NCBI RefSeq assembly: GCF_036227105.1
Contig: NZ_CP109434.1
Coordinates: 1,244,001 to 1,308,000 of the forward strand
Length of the DNA: 64,000 nt
Direction of reading: 5' to 3'
DNA from: Amycolatopsis sp. NBC_01488
GTDB lineage: Bacteria > Actinomycetota > Actinomycetes > Mycobacteriales > Pseudonocardiaceae
The notes below the pieces were generated by a model, which saw nothing but the letters and a program-made list of their open reading frames with translations, was not told the origin of the DNA and made no database searches. Positions within the stretch are counted from its first letter, which is position 1; every line of letters begins with the position of its first letter. A program made the position numbers and the translations under genes. Shown here one piece after another: positions 1-7,280 of the stretch.

Positions 1-242
1 CCGGTCGTCGCGACGCTCGCTACCTCGTGCTTGCCCAGCTCGATGCGCTGCTCGGGGGTCAGCTTCTCCCAGAGTTCGGTGCCGTAGAGCGAGGAGCGTT
101 CGTCCAGGATGAAGCGCTTGCCCTCGACGAGCGGCGCCGTCCAGTCGATGTCGACGTCGGGGTCGTAGAACTTGTTCGCCGACGACTTCAGCAGGCGGTC
201 CGCGGTCTTCTCGCGATCCGGTTCCTTCAGCGTCCGCGTCAT
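1..242 (-). CDS. AurF-like diiron oxygenase, partial (C-terminus off the left edge)
   Basis: Only the first 80 codons are in the window; the gene runs off base 1. The N-terminus has a basic start followed by NKFYDPDVDIDW and then TPEQRIELGKHEVA, the pattern I know from actinobacterial AurF-family (PF11583) proteins, which are ferritin-like diiron oxygenases related to p-aminobenzoate N-oxygenase. The metal-binding residues lie in the missing part, so activity cannot be judged. The ATG at 242 has a GGAAGGGG ribosome site upstream. It is divergent from a TetR gene at 298 across a 55-bp gap holding a palindrome, so it is probably that regulator's target. Family assignment is by recognition of the N-terminus only. 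Confidence 0.6.
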   Translation of the reverse strand, partial: MTRTLKEPDREKTADRLLKSSANKFYDPDVDIDWTAPLVEGKRFILDERSSLYGTELWEKLTPEQRIELGKHEVASVATT

Positions 243-297
243 TGCCGACACCCCTTCCGCAATGTGTAACTTGAGGTAACAGTTACCTGTGCGTAGC
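243..297. promoter_or_regulatory. Divergent promoter with perfect palindrome GGTAAC-a-GTTACC
   Basis: The 55-bp gap between the AurF-like gene and tetR holds GGTAAC (275-280), one spacer base, and GTTACC (282-287), a perfect inverted repeat. A further GTAAC lies about ten bases to the left, at 266-270. This is a likely TetR operator able to control both directions. It also argues that tetR starts at 298 and not at the GTG at 289, which would be almost inside the operator. Confidence 0.6.
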
Positions 298-1065
298 ATG
301 AGCCTCGTGATCGAACGTGTCAAGCGCTCCGGCAAGCAGCCCAGGTCCTCGTCGCGCGACGAGGAGGCGACCGGCGACGCCCGCCGCGACCGCTGGCGCA
401 AGCACCGGATCGCGCGGCGCAAGGAGTTCGTCGAGGCCGCGCTGCGGGCCCTCGACACGCACGGCCCCGACCTCGGCATGGAGGACGTCGCCGCGGAGGC
501 CGGCGTCACGAAACCGGTGCTGTACCGGCACTTCGACGACAAGGCCGACCTCTACGTTGCCCTCGGCCAGCGCGGCACGGAGATCCTCTTCGAGCGGCTG
601 ATCCCGGCGATCAACGCGGAACTGGCGCCGGTCCCGCGGATCCGGATGGCGCTCGACGCGTTCTTCACGGTGATCGAGGAGCACCCGAACCTGTACCGGC
701 TGCTGGCGCACGGGCGGCCGGAGAAGCCGGTGTCGTCGGACGTCGTGGCCGAGGACAAGGAACTGATCGCGACGGCGCTGACCGCGCTGCTCGGCGACTA
801 CATGCGGATGTTCAACATGGACTCCGGCGCGGCCGAGCCGTGGGCGCACGGCATCGTCGGCATGGTCCAGAACACCGGCGAGTGGTGGCTGGACCGCCGC
901 TCGATGGGCCGCGACGCGGTGGTCGAGTACCTGACGCAGATCATCTGGGCGGCGATCGACGGGCTGACCCGCCAGAACGGCGTGGTCATCGACCCCAACC
1001 AGCCGCTGGAAGCCAACAAGGTGGTCCAGCTGGGCCGCGCGGAGGGCCTGGAGGAGACGTCATGA
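298..1065 (+). CDS. TetR/AcrR family transcriptional regulator
   Basis: 255 aa from the ATG at 298; an in-frame GTG at 289 is less likely. After a basic, disordered N-terminal stretch of about 35 residues comes a helix-turn-helix: ALDTHGPDLGMEDVAAEAGVTKPVLYRHFDDKADLY, the TetR signature. The remaining 170 residues are the ligand-binding/dimerisation domain, with DAFFTVIEEHPNLYRLL typical of the subfamily that regulates lipid or xenobiotic genes. It overlaps the next gene by 4 bp (ATGA), so the two are co-translated, and it probably represses both itself and the divergent AurF-like gene through the 275-287 palindrome. The ligand is unknown. Confidence 0.88.
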   Translation: MSLVIERVKRSGKQPRSSSRDEEATGDARRDRWRKHRIARRKEFVEAALRALDTHGPDLGMEDVAAEAGVTKPVLYRHFDDKADLYVALGQRGTEILFERLIPAINAELAPVPRIRMALDAFFTVIEEHPNLYRLLAHGRPEKPVSSDVVAEDKELIATALTALLGDYMRMFNMDSGAAEPWAHGIVGMVQNTGEWWLDRRSMGRDAVVEYLTQIIWAAIDGLTRQNGVVIDPNQPLEANKVVQLGRAEGLEETS

Positions 1066-1379
1066 CCGAACACGACGAAGACGGCTACAGCGGCGAAGCG
1101 ACCTTGGTCGTCGACGGCGTCTCGCTGACGACGACGGTCGAGCTGCGCGGCTACTTCCAGCCGATCGACGGCTTCTACCGCTGGTACGGGCGGGTCGCGG
1201 TGAACGACGAGCTGACGAAGCTCGCCGGCGGCAAGAAGAAGGCCGTCGAGATCCGGGCGGGCTCCCACACGGCGACGGGCGAGCTTTCCGACCCGGACCC
1301 GTGGGGCCGCTACCGGATCATGGGAACGAGCACCCCGCCGTTCCCCGTGCCCACGACGCTGGAGGAGCTCAACGCCTGA
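1062..1379 (+). CDS. DUF4873 domain protein
   Basis: 105 aa, starting at the ATG that overlaps the tetR stop codon. The sequence begins DGYSGEATLVVDG and contains LRGYFQPIDGFYRWYGR, which I recognise as DUF4873, a small all-beta domain. In actinobacteria this domain is found alone or fused to flavin monooxygenases. No catalytic residues or membrane segments are visible. Co-transcription with tetR and divergence from an AurF-like oxygenase suggest an accessory role in the same oxidative pathway; that is inference. A strong hairpin follows the stop codon. Confidence 0.75.
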   Translation: MTEHDEDGYSGEATLVVDGVSLTTTVELRGYFQPIDGFYRWYGRVAVNDELTKLAGGKKKAVEIRAGSHTATGELSDPDPWGRYRIMGTSTPPFPVPTTLEELNA

Positions 1380-1385
1380 AACGCC

Positions 1386-1417
1386 GTGAAGGCCTCCTCG
1401 ATCGAGGAGGCCTTCAC
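1386..1417. terminator. Perfect palindromic terminator, GAAGGCC family
   Basis: A 32-bp perfect inverted repeat (GTGAAGGCCTCCTCG and its complement around AT) lies 6 bp after the DUF4873 stop. It serves tetR-DUF4873 on the plus strand and the converging PPOX gene on the minus strand. No U-tract follows, as is usual in actinobacteria. Confidence 0.8.
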
Positions 1418-1467
1418 GGACTTCGGAACCGGCCCGGCCACCCCGCGCGGTGGCCGCACCGGCCGGA

Positions 1468-1923
1468 TCAGGGGTGGCGCGGGCCCGGCAGCTCGCGTCC
1501 GGGCAGCCAGCCGTTCGGGATGTCCGTCGCCCGCCACCGGCGGACGCTCAGCCGGACCGCCGTGACCGGCGCGTCGAGGAACGGCGCCGCCTCCGGCACC
1601 TTGGCCACGAGCACCTCGCGCACCAGCGCGTCGTCTTCGGCCGGTACGACCTCGGCAAGGGCCTGGGCCTGCAGGAACGGCTGCATCGGCGAGCCCGTCG
1701 ACACCACCACCGACACGACCGGGTTCTCCCGGACCGCGGCCAGCGTGCGGCCCCGGTTTTCGAGCACCAGGTTCAGCGTGAACGGCCCCGACTCGGCGAA
1801 GTACACCCCGCCCACCCAGGGGCCGTCGCTGCCGGAAGTCGCGAGGAACATCGACTTGTGCGCGCTGAGGGTGTTCCGCACGAGATCCGCCACATCGCCG
1901 GCCAACGGCTCGACAGTGGTCAT
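1468..1923 (-). CDS. Pyridoxamine 5'-phosphate oxidase-fold flavoprotein
   Basis: 151 aa. The segment SAHKSMFLATSGSDGPWVGGVYFAE, followed by FTLNLVLENRGRTLAAVRENPVVSVVV, is the split-barrel FMN/F420-binding fold of the PPOX family. It may bind FMN, F420 or heme; residues visible here do not decide. The ATG at 1923 is preferred over upstream codons because a GGGAG ribosome site lies at the right distance. The longer open frame back to 2055 has no family similarity. It stands alone between two hairpin terminators, so it is probably monocistronic. Confidence 0.75.
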   Translation of the reverse strand: MTTVEPLAGDVADLVRNTLSAHKSMFLATSGSDGPWVGGVYFAESGPFTLNLVLENRGRTLAAVRENPVVSVVVSTGSPMQPFLQAQALAEVVPAEDDALVREVLVAKVPEAAPFLDAPVTAVRLSVRRWRATDIPNGWLPGRELPGPRHP

Positions 1924-2059
1924 GATGTTCGCTCCCGGAGTCGTCCGTCCGGGTCCTGTGACACCGGATCGCCAGCCGAAGCTAGGCGGCGGCTCCCCGA
2001 CACTCCAAGGAACACGCACCGATCCGGTGAAAGTGCCCGCCCACCTGGGCGGCAAAGCA

Positions 2060-2096
2060 CGAAGGCCACCCCGGGGAAGCCCCGGGGTGGCCTTCG
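2060..2096. terminator. Terminator hairpin, 17-bp stem, GAAGGCC family
   Basis: Arms 2060-2076 and 2080-2096 are perfectly complementary with an AAG loop. It lies 11 bp past the stop of the DUF3107 gene on the minus strand and shares its outer GAAGGCC core with hairpins at 1386, 29051, 41144 and 43761. Confidence 0.85.
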
Positions 2097-2107
2097 CGGG
2101 CTACGAG

Positions 2108-2338
2108 TCAGTCGCCGACGCCGAAGCCGACCTTGCGGACGTCGGACGGGGCGATCTCGACGTACGCGATGCGGTCGGAGGGGACGATGTACTTGCGCCC
2201 CTTTTCGTCGTTGATGCGGAAGAGCCCGTCACCGGCCGTCAGGGCCTCGGCGACCAGCTTCTCCACCTCTTCGGGAGACTGGCCACTGGACACCACCAGC
2301 TCGCGCGGCGTGTCCTTGATGCCGATCTTGACCTCCAC
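2108..2338 (-). CDS. DUF3107 small protein (TB9.4/Rv3208A-like)
   Basis: 76 aa starting at a GTG (2338) with an ideal GGAGGT site 6 bp upstream. It begins VEVKIGIKDTPRELVV and ends AYVEIAPSDVRKVGFG, matching the actinobacterial DUF3107 family, whose M. tuberculosis member is the antigen TB9.4. No enzymatic motif is visible and the function is unknown. In mycobacteria this gene also sits close to the ferritin-like gene and rhlE, as here, so the block is conserved. The 120 bp separating it from the ferritin-like gene allows a promoter of its own. Confidence 0.85.
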   Translation of the reverse strand: MEVKIGIKDTPRELVVSSGQSPEEVEKLVAEALTAGDGLFRINDEKGRKYIVPSDRIAYVEIAPSDVRKVGFGVGD

Positions 2339-2457
2339 GTGGGACCTCCGCTGGAAATTCGTAAGGGATGTGCCGGCCAAGGCTAACCGAACCGGCTCGT
2401 TCCGGTGGCGCATGTCCGCGCCCGACCGCGTCGTCACTTCCGGGTACTCCATCGGGA

Positions 2458-3111
2458 TCAGCCCAGGCCGAGCGCCTGCATGCGCTTCGTGTGCCCCTGT
2501 TGCAACCGCCGGAACAGCGCCGCAATTCCGGAGAGGTCGCCCGAGCCACCGATGATGAGCTCGGCCAGCCCGTCGCGCTCGGCGACGACGTACTGCGCCT
2601 GGGTGAGCGCCTCGCCGAGGAGGCGGCGCCCCCACAGGGCGAGCTTGTCGCGGGTCTTGGGGTCGGCTTCGATGCCGGCGGCGACTTCGCGTTCGGCGAA
2701 CGCGGAGTGGCCGGTGTCGGCGAGCACGGTGAGCACGAGGTCCTTGGTCTCCGGGTCGAGCCAGCTGGCGATCTCGCGGTAGAGGTCGGCGGCCAGCCCG
2801 TCGCCGACGTAGGCCTTGACCAGCGACTCCAGCCACGACTTCGGCGGCGTCGAGGCGTGCCAGGCGTCCACCTGTGCCACGAACGGCCCCATCGCGTCTT
2901 CGATCTTGACGTCGTGGCCGGCCAGGTGCTGGGCGAGCAGGCCGTAGTGACCGATCTCCGCGGCCGCCATCTGCGCCAGCGCGGCCCGCCCGGCCAGGGT
3001 CGGGGCACTGCGCGCGTCTTCGGCCATCCGGTCGAACGCGGATAGTTCGAGGTAGGCGATCACACCCAGAAGGTCGACTACGCCTTCTGAGATCTCTTTC
3101 GGCTCGGTCAC
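2458..3111 (-). CDS. Ferritin-like fold protein (MiaE-like helical bundle)
   Basis: 217 aa, almost entirely helical. Acidic and histidine residues that could bind metal sit in [29 protein letters not shown] and [11 protein letters not shown]. This fits the ferritin-like family related to the tRNA hydroxylase MiaE that occurs next to rhlE in actinobacteria (Rv3210c-like). Substrate and metal are not known. The GTG at 3111 is chosen because a TACCCT -10 hexamer ends 6 bp before it, so the mRNA would begin at the start codon. An alternative GTG at 3135 has no ribosome site and lies upstream of that promoter. Confidence 0.78.
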   Translation of the reverse strand: MTEPKEISEGVVDLLGVIAYLELSAFDRMAEDARSAPTLAGRAALAQMAAAEIGHYGLLAQHLAGHDVKIEDAMGPFVAQVDAWHASTPPKSWLESLVKAYVGDGLAADLYREIASWLDPETKDLVLTVLADTGHSAFAEREVAAGIEADPKTRDKLALWGRRLLGEALTQAQYVVAERDGLAELIIGGSGDLSGIAALFRRLQQGHTKRMQALGLG

Positions 3112-3117
3112 GGGGGC

Positions 3118-3123
3118 AGGGTA
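3118..3123 (-). promoter_or_regulatory. -10 box of a leaderless promoter (TACCCT)
   Basis: The hexamer lies 6 bp before the GTG at 3111 on the minus strand, the spacing expected when transcription starts at the first base of the start codon. No Shine-Dalgarno sequence precedes this gene. Confidence 0.55.
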
Positions 3124-3434
3124 TCGCCGAAGCACCCGGGCGTGTCGGGACGAGACCGATCACACTGGTTCCGGCGTGCCGGGTACTGTCGAAAAACTGC
3201 TGACCAGGTACACTGCGTTTGATATCGAAGCTTCCGTACGTCATACCGACGTCGGGAAACAGGCAGGTCACGTGGCCTGTCGACGTACTGCAATGTGCGT
3301 GCACGCCTCTTCCGGCATTCCCGGGACGGACCGGTTCCGCGCTTCAGATCAGCGCCAGGGACCAGGGTTTACTCCCGGTCGAGTGTCGAGCGGACCCACG
3401 GCTGTGCGCGCTGGTCACGAGAGAGGCGATCACC

Positions 3435-5135
3435 CTGACCGCAGAAATTCCCACAACCGAACAGACCCCCGCCGTCGCGCTGGAACACAGCGAGACCGGC
3501 CCGGCCGCGCTCGACACGTCGCACCCGCTGCAGGCGGGCGTCGAGGTCGAGCCCGAAGCCCCGACCTTCGCGTCCTTCGGCGTCAAGCCGGAGATCGTCA
3601 AGGCCCTCGGCGAGGCCGGCATCGAGCGGACGTTCGCCATCCAGGAGCTCACGCTGCCCCTGGCCATGGCCGGCGACGACCTCATCGGCCAGGCCCGCAC
3701 CGGCATGGGCAAGACGCTGGGCTTCGGCGTCCCGCTGCTGCACCGCGTGCAGGTCCCCGGCGACGGCACCCCGCAGGTGCTGGTCGTGGTGCCGACCCGC
3801 GAGCTGTGCATCCAGGTCGCGAACGACCTCAAGGGCGCCGGCAAGCACCTCGGCATCCGGACACTGGCCATCTACGGCGGCCGCCCGTACGAGCCGCAGA
3901 TCGAGGCCCTGCGCAAGGGCATCGACGTCGTGATCGGCACCCCCGGCCGGCTGCTCGACCTGGCCGAGCAGCAGCACCTGGTGCTGGGCAAGGTCCGCGG
4001 CCTGGTCCTCGACGAGGCCGACGAGATGCTCGACCTGGGCTTCCTGCCCGACATCGAGCGCATCCTGCGGATGGTGCCGGACGAGCGGCAGACGATGCTG
4101 TTCTCGGCCACCATGCCCGGCCCGATCATCACGCTGGCCCGCACGTTCCTGCGGCAGCCGACGCACATCCGCGCCGAAGAGAACGACGCGAGCGCGATCC
4201 ACGAGCGCACCACGCAGTTCGTCTACCGGGCGCACTCGATGGACAAGCCCGAGGTCGTCGCCCGGATCCTGCAGGCGGCCGACCGCGGGCTCACGATGAT
4301 CTTCAGCCGCACCAAGCGCACCGCGCAGAAGGTGGCCGACGACCTGGTCGAGCGCGGCTTCGCGGCCGCCGCCGTGCACGGTGACCTGGGCCAGGGCGCC
4401 CGCGAACAGGCACTGCGCGCGTTCCGCTCCGGCAAGGTCGACGTGCTGGTCGCGACCGACGTCGCGGCCCGCGGCATCGACATCGACGACGTCACGCACG
4501 TCATCAACTACCAGTGCCCGGACGACGAGAAGACCTACGTCCACCGCATCGGCCGTACCGGCCGCGCGGGCCGGACCGGCGTCGCCGTCACCCTCGTCGA
4601 CTGGGACGAGATGCCGCGCTGGAAGCTGATCTCGGACACCCTCGGCCTCGACAAGCCGGAGCCGGTGGAGACGTACTCGTCGTCGCCGCACCTGTACGCC
4701 GACCTGGGCATCCCCGAGGGCACGACGGGCCGGCTGCCGCTGGGCAAGCGCACCCGCGCCGGCCTCGGTGCCGAGGTGGAAGAGGACCTGGGCGGCAAGC
4801 GCCGCGGCCCGCGTGGCCGGGGCAAGGCCGACGACACGCCGTCGGAAGACGCGCCGCGCAAGCGCAACCGCAGCCCGCGCAAGCGGACCCGTGGTGGTGC
4901 GCGCTCGGCCGAGGCGATCGAGGCCGCGGACAACGCCGCCGCCACGTCTTCTTCGGAGGACGCGCCCGCCTCGGAGGGACGCACCCGGGCGCGTCGCCGC
5001 ACCCGCGGCACGGCGCCGGAGACGACCGGTCCCGCGGTCGAGAAGGAAGCCGGCGAGAACGCCGAGCGGCCGGCTCGGCGGCGCCGCCGTCGCCGTCCCG
5101 CCGCGACGTCTGATACACCTGCGTCGGCAGACTGA
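3435..5135 (+). CDS. rhlE: DEAD-box RNA helicase RhlE
   Basis: 566 aa if translation starts at CTG 3435. In order it shows the Q motif (FASFGVKPEIVKAL...FAIQ), Walker A ARTGMGKT, PTREL, TPGRLLD, DEADEMLDLGF, SAT, then helicase C-domain motifs IFSRTKRTA, ATDVAARGIDIDDV and HRIGRTGRAGRTG. The tail of about 150 residues is rich in Arg, Lys and Ala and should bind RNA. It probably unwinds structured RNA in cold adaptation, ribosome assembly or RNA decay. There is no ATG, GTG or TTG in frame between a TTG at 3219 and the conserved core; the CTG has a GAGAGGCG site 6 bp upstream, so the start is unusual. Gene neighbours resemble Rv3208A-Rv3212. Confidence 0.9.
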   Translation: MTAEIPTTEQTPAVALEHSETGPAALDTSHPLQAGVEVEPEAPTFASFGVKPEIVKALGEAGIERTFAIQELTLPLAMAGDDLIGQARTGMGKTLGFGVPLLHRVQVPGDGTPQVLVVVPTRELCIQVANDLKGAGKHLGIRTLAIYGGRPYEPQIEALRKGIDVVIGTPGRLLDLAEQQHLVLGKVRGLVLDEADEMLDLGFLPDIERILRMVPDERQTMLFSATMPGPIITLARTFLRQPTHIRAEENDASAIHERTTQFVYRAHSMDKPEVVARILQAADRGLTMIFSRTKRTAQKVADDLVERGFAAAAVHGDLGQGAREQALRAFRSGKVDVLVATDVAARGIDIDDVTHVINYQCPDDEKTYVHRIGRTGRAGRTGVAVTLVDWDEMPRWKLISDTLGLDKPEPVETYSSSPHLYADLGIPEGTTGRLPLGKRTRAGLGAEVEEDLGGKRRGPRGRGKADDTPSEDAPRKRNRSPRKRTRGGARSAEAIEAADNAAATSSSEDAPASEGRTRARRRTRGTAPETTGPAVEKEAGENAERPARRRRRRRPAATSDTPASAD

Positions 5136-5159
5136 ACCTGAACGCGGGGGTCCGGGCAC

Positions 5160-6473
5160 GTGAGCGACGTCGAGAAGACGCCTGAAGAGACTCCTGAATA
5201 CGGTTCCGAGGACGTGCTCGAGGACGCTCCCGAGAGCACTCCGCCCGCCCCGCGGGTCAAGGCGCGCCGGTCGCCTTGGAACCGCGGGCGGGACCGGGTG
5301 ATCGCCGCGCTGATCGCGGTCGTCGTGGTCGCCGTCGCGCTGGTCATCGGCGTGACGAGCGACAGCGCGGCCACCGACCGGACGGAGGCGGCGGCACCCC
5401 CGCCGTTGCCCGCGGCGCCGGACAAGGTGCCGGGTTCGCTGGCCGAGCTGTGGAGCGCCCCCAGCGGCGCGACGCCGGTCCCGGTGGTGGCCGGCGACGA
5501 AGTGGCGACGGCGGACGGCGGCGAGGTCGCTTCCCGCGACCCGCTGACCGGGCAGATCCGCTGGCACTACACGCGTGACCTGCCGTTGTGCACGATGAAC
5601 GAGACGTGGGGGCGGCTGAACGCCGTCTACGCCAAGTCGCTGGGGTGCAGCGAAGTCACGCAGCTCGACCCGGGCACCGGGCGGATCACGGCCCAGCGCA
5701 ACGGCAACGCGGAGCTGGGCACGCGCCTGGTCAGCGACGGTTCGCACGTGACGACGACGGGCAAGAAGCTCCTGACGACCTGGCGCGACGACCTGGTGCA
5801 GAGCGCCGAATACGGCCAGGTCCCGGCGCTGGTCAACGCGGGCAAGCAGCCCCGCACCGGCTGCACGTACGGCACGGTCGCGGCGGCGTCGGGCAAGGTC
5901 GGCGTGATCGAGCGCTGCCCGGGCGACCCGGCGGACCGCTTGACGGTGTACAAGGCGGCCCCGGAGAAGGACGACGAGCCGTCGGTGGCGTTCAGCAGCG
6001 TGCTGGCGGGCAAGCGGGCGCGCGTGATCGCGATGTCCGGCGACCTGACGGCGGTGGTCCTGCCGGACCGGAAGCTCATGGTGGTCTACAACGGCGACGG
6101 TTCCCAGCGCGCGGCGTACCCGTTGGACGTGCCTGCTTCGGACCTGGCGGCGGACCCTGCCGGGGGTACCGAGGCGACGACCCAGACGGCGCAGAACATG
6201 TACTGGTTCAGCGGGTCGAAGGTGCTGGCCTTGTCGCGCGACGACCTTTCGCCGCGATGGACGTTGAGCAGCGCGTCCGGGCCGGGGATCTTGTTCGCGC
6301 AGCAGCTGGTGGTCCCGATCAAGGGCGGCTTGGCGGTGTTGAACGAGAACGACGGTTCGACGATCCGCACGGTCGGCGTGGATCGGCGCGGGTACGCCGG
6401 AGTGGTCCGCCTGGGCGCGGCAGGCCCGGTCCTGCTGGAAGAGCGCGGCACCACGCTGACCGCCCTGAAGTAA
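5160..6473 (+). CDS. Membrane-anchored PQQ-like beta-propeller protein
   Basis: 437 aa from a GTG 24 bp after rhlE. Residues 1-45 are acidic, then basic; residues 46-68 are one hydrophobic segment (VIAALIAVVVVAVALVIGV); the rest is predicted outside the cell. The outer part has repeats of the form GGEVASRDPLTGQIRWHYTRD and LAVLNENDGSTIRTVGVD, as in PQQ/WD40-type propellers, and four or more cysteines (LPLCTM, LGCSEV, RTGCTYG, IERCPGD) that may form disulfides. Actinobacteria often keep such a gene next to rhlE (Rv3212-like). No cofactor-binding residues can be identified, so a structural or binding role is more likely than dehydrogenase activity. Confidence 0.75.
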   Translation: MSDVEKTPEETPEYGSEDVLEDAPESTPPAPRVKARRSPWNRGRDRVIAALIAVVVVAVALVIGVTSDSAATDRTEAAAPPPLPAAPDKVPGSLAELWSAPSGATPVPVVAGDEVATADGGEVASRDPLTGQIRWHYTRDLPLCTMNETWGRLNAVYAKSLGCSEVTQLDPGTGRITAQRNGNAELGTRLVSDGSHVTTTGKKLLTTWRDDLVQSAEYGQVPALVNAGKQPRTGCTYGTVAAASGKVGVIERCPGDPADRLTVYKAAPEKDDEPSVAFSSVLAGKRARVIAMSGDLTAVVLPDRKLMVVYNGDGSQRAAYPLDVPASDLAADPAGGTEATTQTAQNMYWFSGSKVLALSRDDLSPRWTLSSASGPGILFAQQLVVPIKGGLAVLNENDGSTIRTVGVDRRGYAGVVRLGAAGPVLLEERGTTLTALK

Positions 6474-6474
6474 C

Positions 6475-6775
6475 GACTTCCGGCTCCGCTCACGCGAGTT
6501 CCGGCCCCAATCACGCGAGTTCCGGGCTCAATCACACGAGTTCCGGCTGCAACCACATGAGTTCCGGCTTCGGGCACGCGACCCGTCCGTCCAGGCACGC
6601 GTGTCGTCCGTCCAGGCACGCGAGTTCGCCGTTCCGGTACCGCGATCTTGTGGCATCGGTTGCGTTGTTCGCGTGACGGAAGGGGCGTCTCGCGTGTCTG
6701 CAGGGGCATCACGCGTGATTGAGGAGGCATCACACGTGATCGGGAGCGGAACTCGCGTGATCGGGAGCGGAACTC
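6475..6775. repeat. Convergent array of degenerate 21-bp repeats
   Basis: Left half, 6475-6643: seven 21-bp units and one of 22 bp, built on GAGTTCCGGC...ATCACGC, well kept in units 1-5 and drifting in 6-8. After a 27-bp spacer (6644-6670), the right half, 6671-6775, has five 21-bp units in the opposite orientation, the last two nearly identical (GTGATCGGGAGCGGAACTC). There are no unique spacers, so this is not a CRISPR. The period equals seven codons, but no start or ribosome site makes a translated repeat likely. It fills the whole gap between two converging genes. Confidence 0.9.
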
Positions 6776-6785
6776 GCGGGCGGGG

Positions 6786-7268
6786 TTACGTGAGCCAGAA
6801 GAGGGTCAGGGCGGAGGCCGTGAACAGGACCACCGCGAGGCCAGCACCTGCGGCCGGGACACCGTTGCGGCGGTCCGCGACTCGCTGGGCGAGCAACGCC
6901 AGCGCCGCCGCGACCGGGTGGCCGATCAGCAGGACCGGGCCGGGGCCCGGTGCGCCCGTGTAGAGGTCGATTCCCGCGACCACCAGGACTCCGATCGTCA
7001 GGACCGTGAGGCCGGCCGCGAGTGAGCCGGTGAATCCACGCCACCAACGGCCGCCGGGCTTCGAGGGCTTGGTGGGCTCTTCCGCGGCAGGTTCCAGCCG
7101 CTCAGGTTCGACACGTTCCTGAGGAACCGTCTGCGCCTCGGGCGCGCTCGGCTCGGTGGGCAGCGGCTCCGTCTGTTGCTGCGGAACCACCCCAGCGGCC
7201 GGCTCGGCCTCCGGCGACCCTGCGGGCGACGGCACCGTGGCCAGTTCGTCGGTGTCCGGTGAAGCCAC
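6786..7268 (-). CDS. Hypothetical membrane protein with Pro/Glu-rich cytoplasmic tail
   Basis: 160 aa from a GTG at 7268. Residues 1-70 are rich in Pro, Glu and Ala and probably disordered. Three hydrophobic segments follow, at about 80-102 (GSLAAGLTVLTIGVLVVAGIDL), 108-126 (GPVLLIGHPVAAALALLAQ) and 137-157 (GAGLAVVLFTASALTLFW). I do not recognise a named family; small three-helix proteins of this type are common in actinomycetes. It begins 12 bp after the stop of the nuclease gene, so the two are probably co-transcribed. Its 3' end abuts the 21-bp repeat array. Confidence 0.6.
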   Translation of the reverse strand: MASPDTDELATVPSPAGSPEAEPAAGVVPQQQTEPLPTEPSAPEAQTVPQERVEPERLEPAAEEPTKPSKPGGRWWRGFTGSLAAGLTVLTIGVLVVAGIDLYTGAPGPGPVLLIGHPVAAALALLAQRVADRRNGVPAAGAGLAVVLFTASALTLFWLT

Positions 7269-7280
7269 TTTTCCTCCCGG

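Noticed and set aside
3369-5747. Long minus-strand open frame of 792 codons opposite rhlE and the PQQ gene
   Set aside because: It is a shadow of GC-rich coding on the other strand; it is rich in Arg, Gly and Val-Asp patterns, has no recognisable domain, and crosses two well-supported genes.
6475-6775. CRISPR array
   Set aside because: Units are contiguous 21-mers without unique spacers, change orientation midway, and no cas genes are nearby.
6475-6785. Repeat peptide encoded by the 21-bp array (seven residues per unit)
   Set aside because: Open on both strands only because the period is a multiple of three; no start codon with ribosome site, and left and right halves are inverted so no single protein makes sense.
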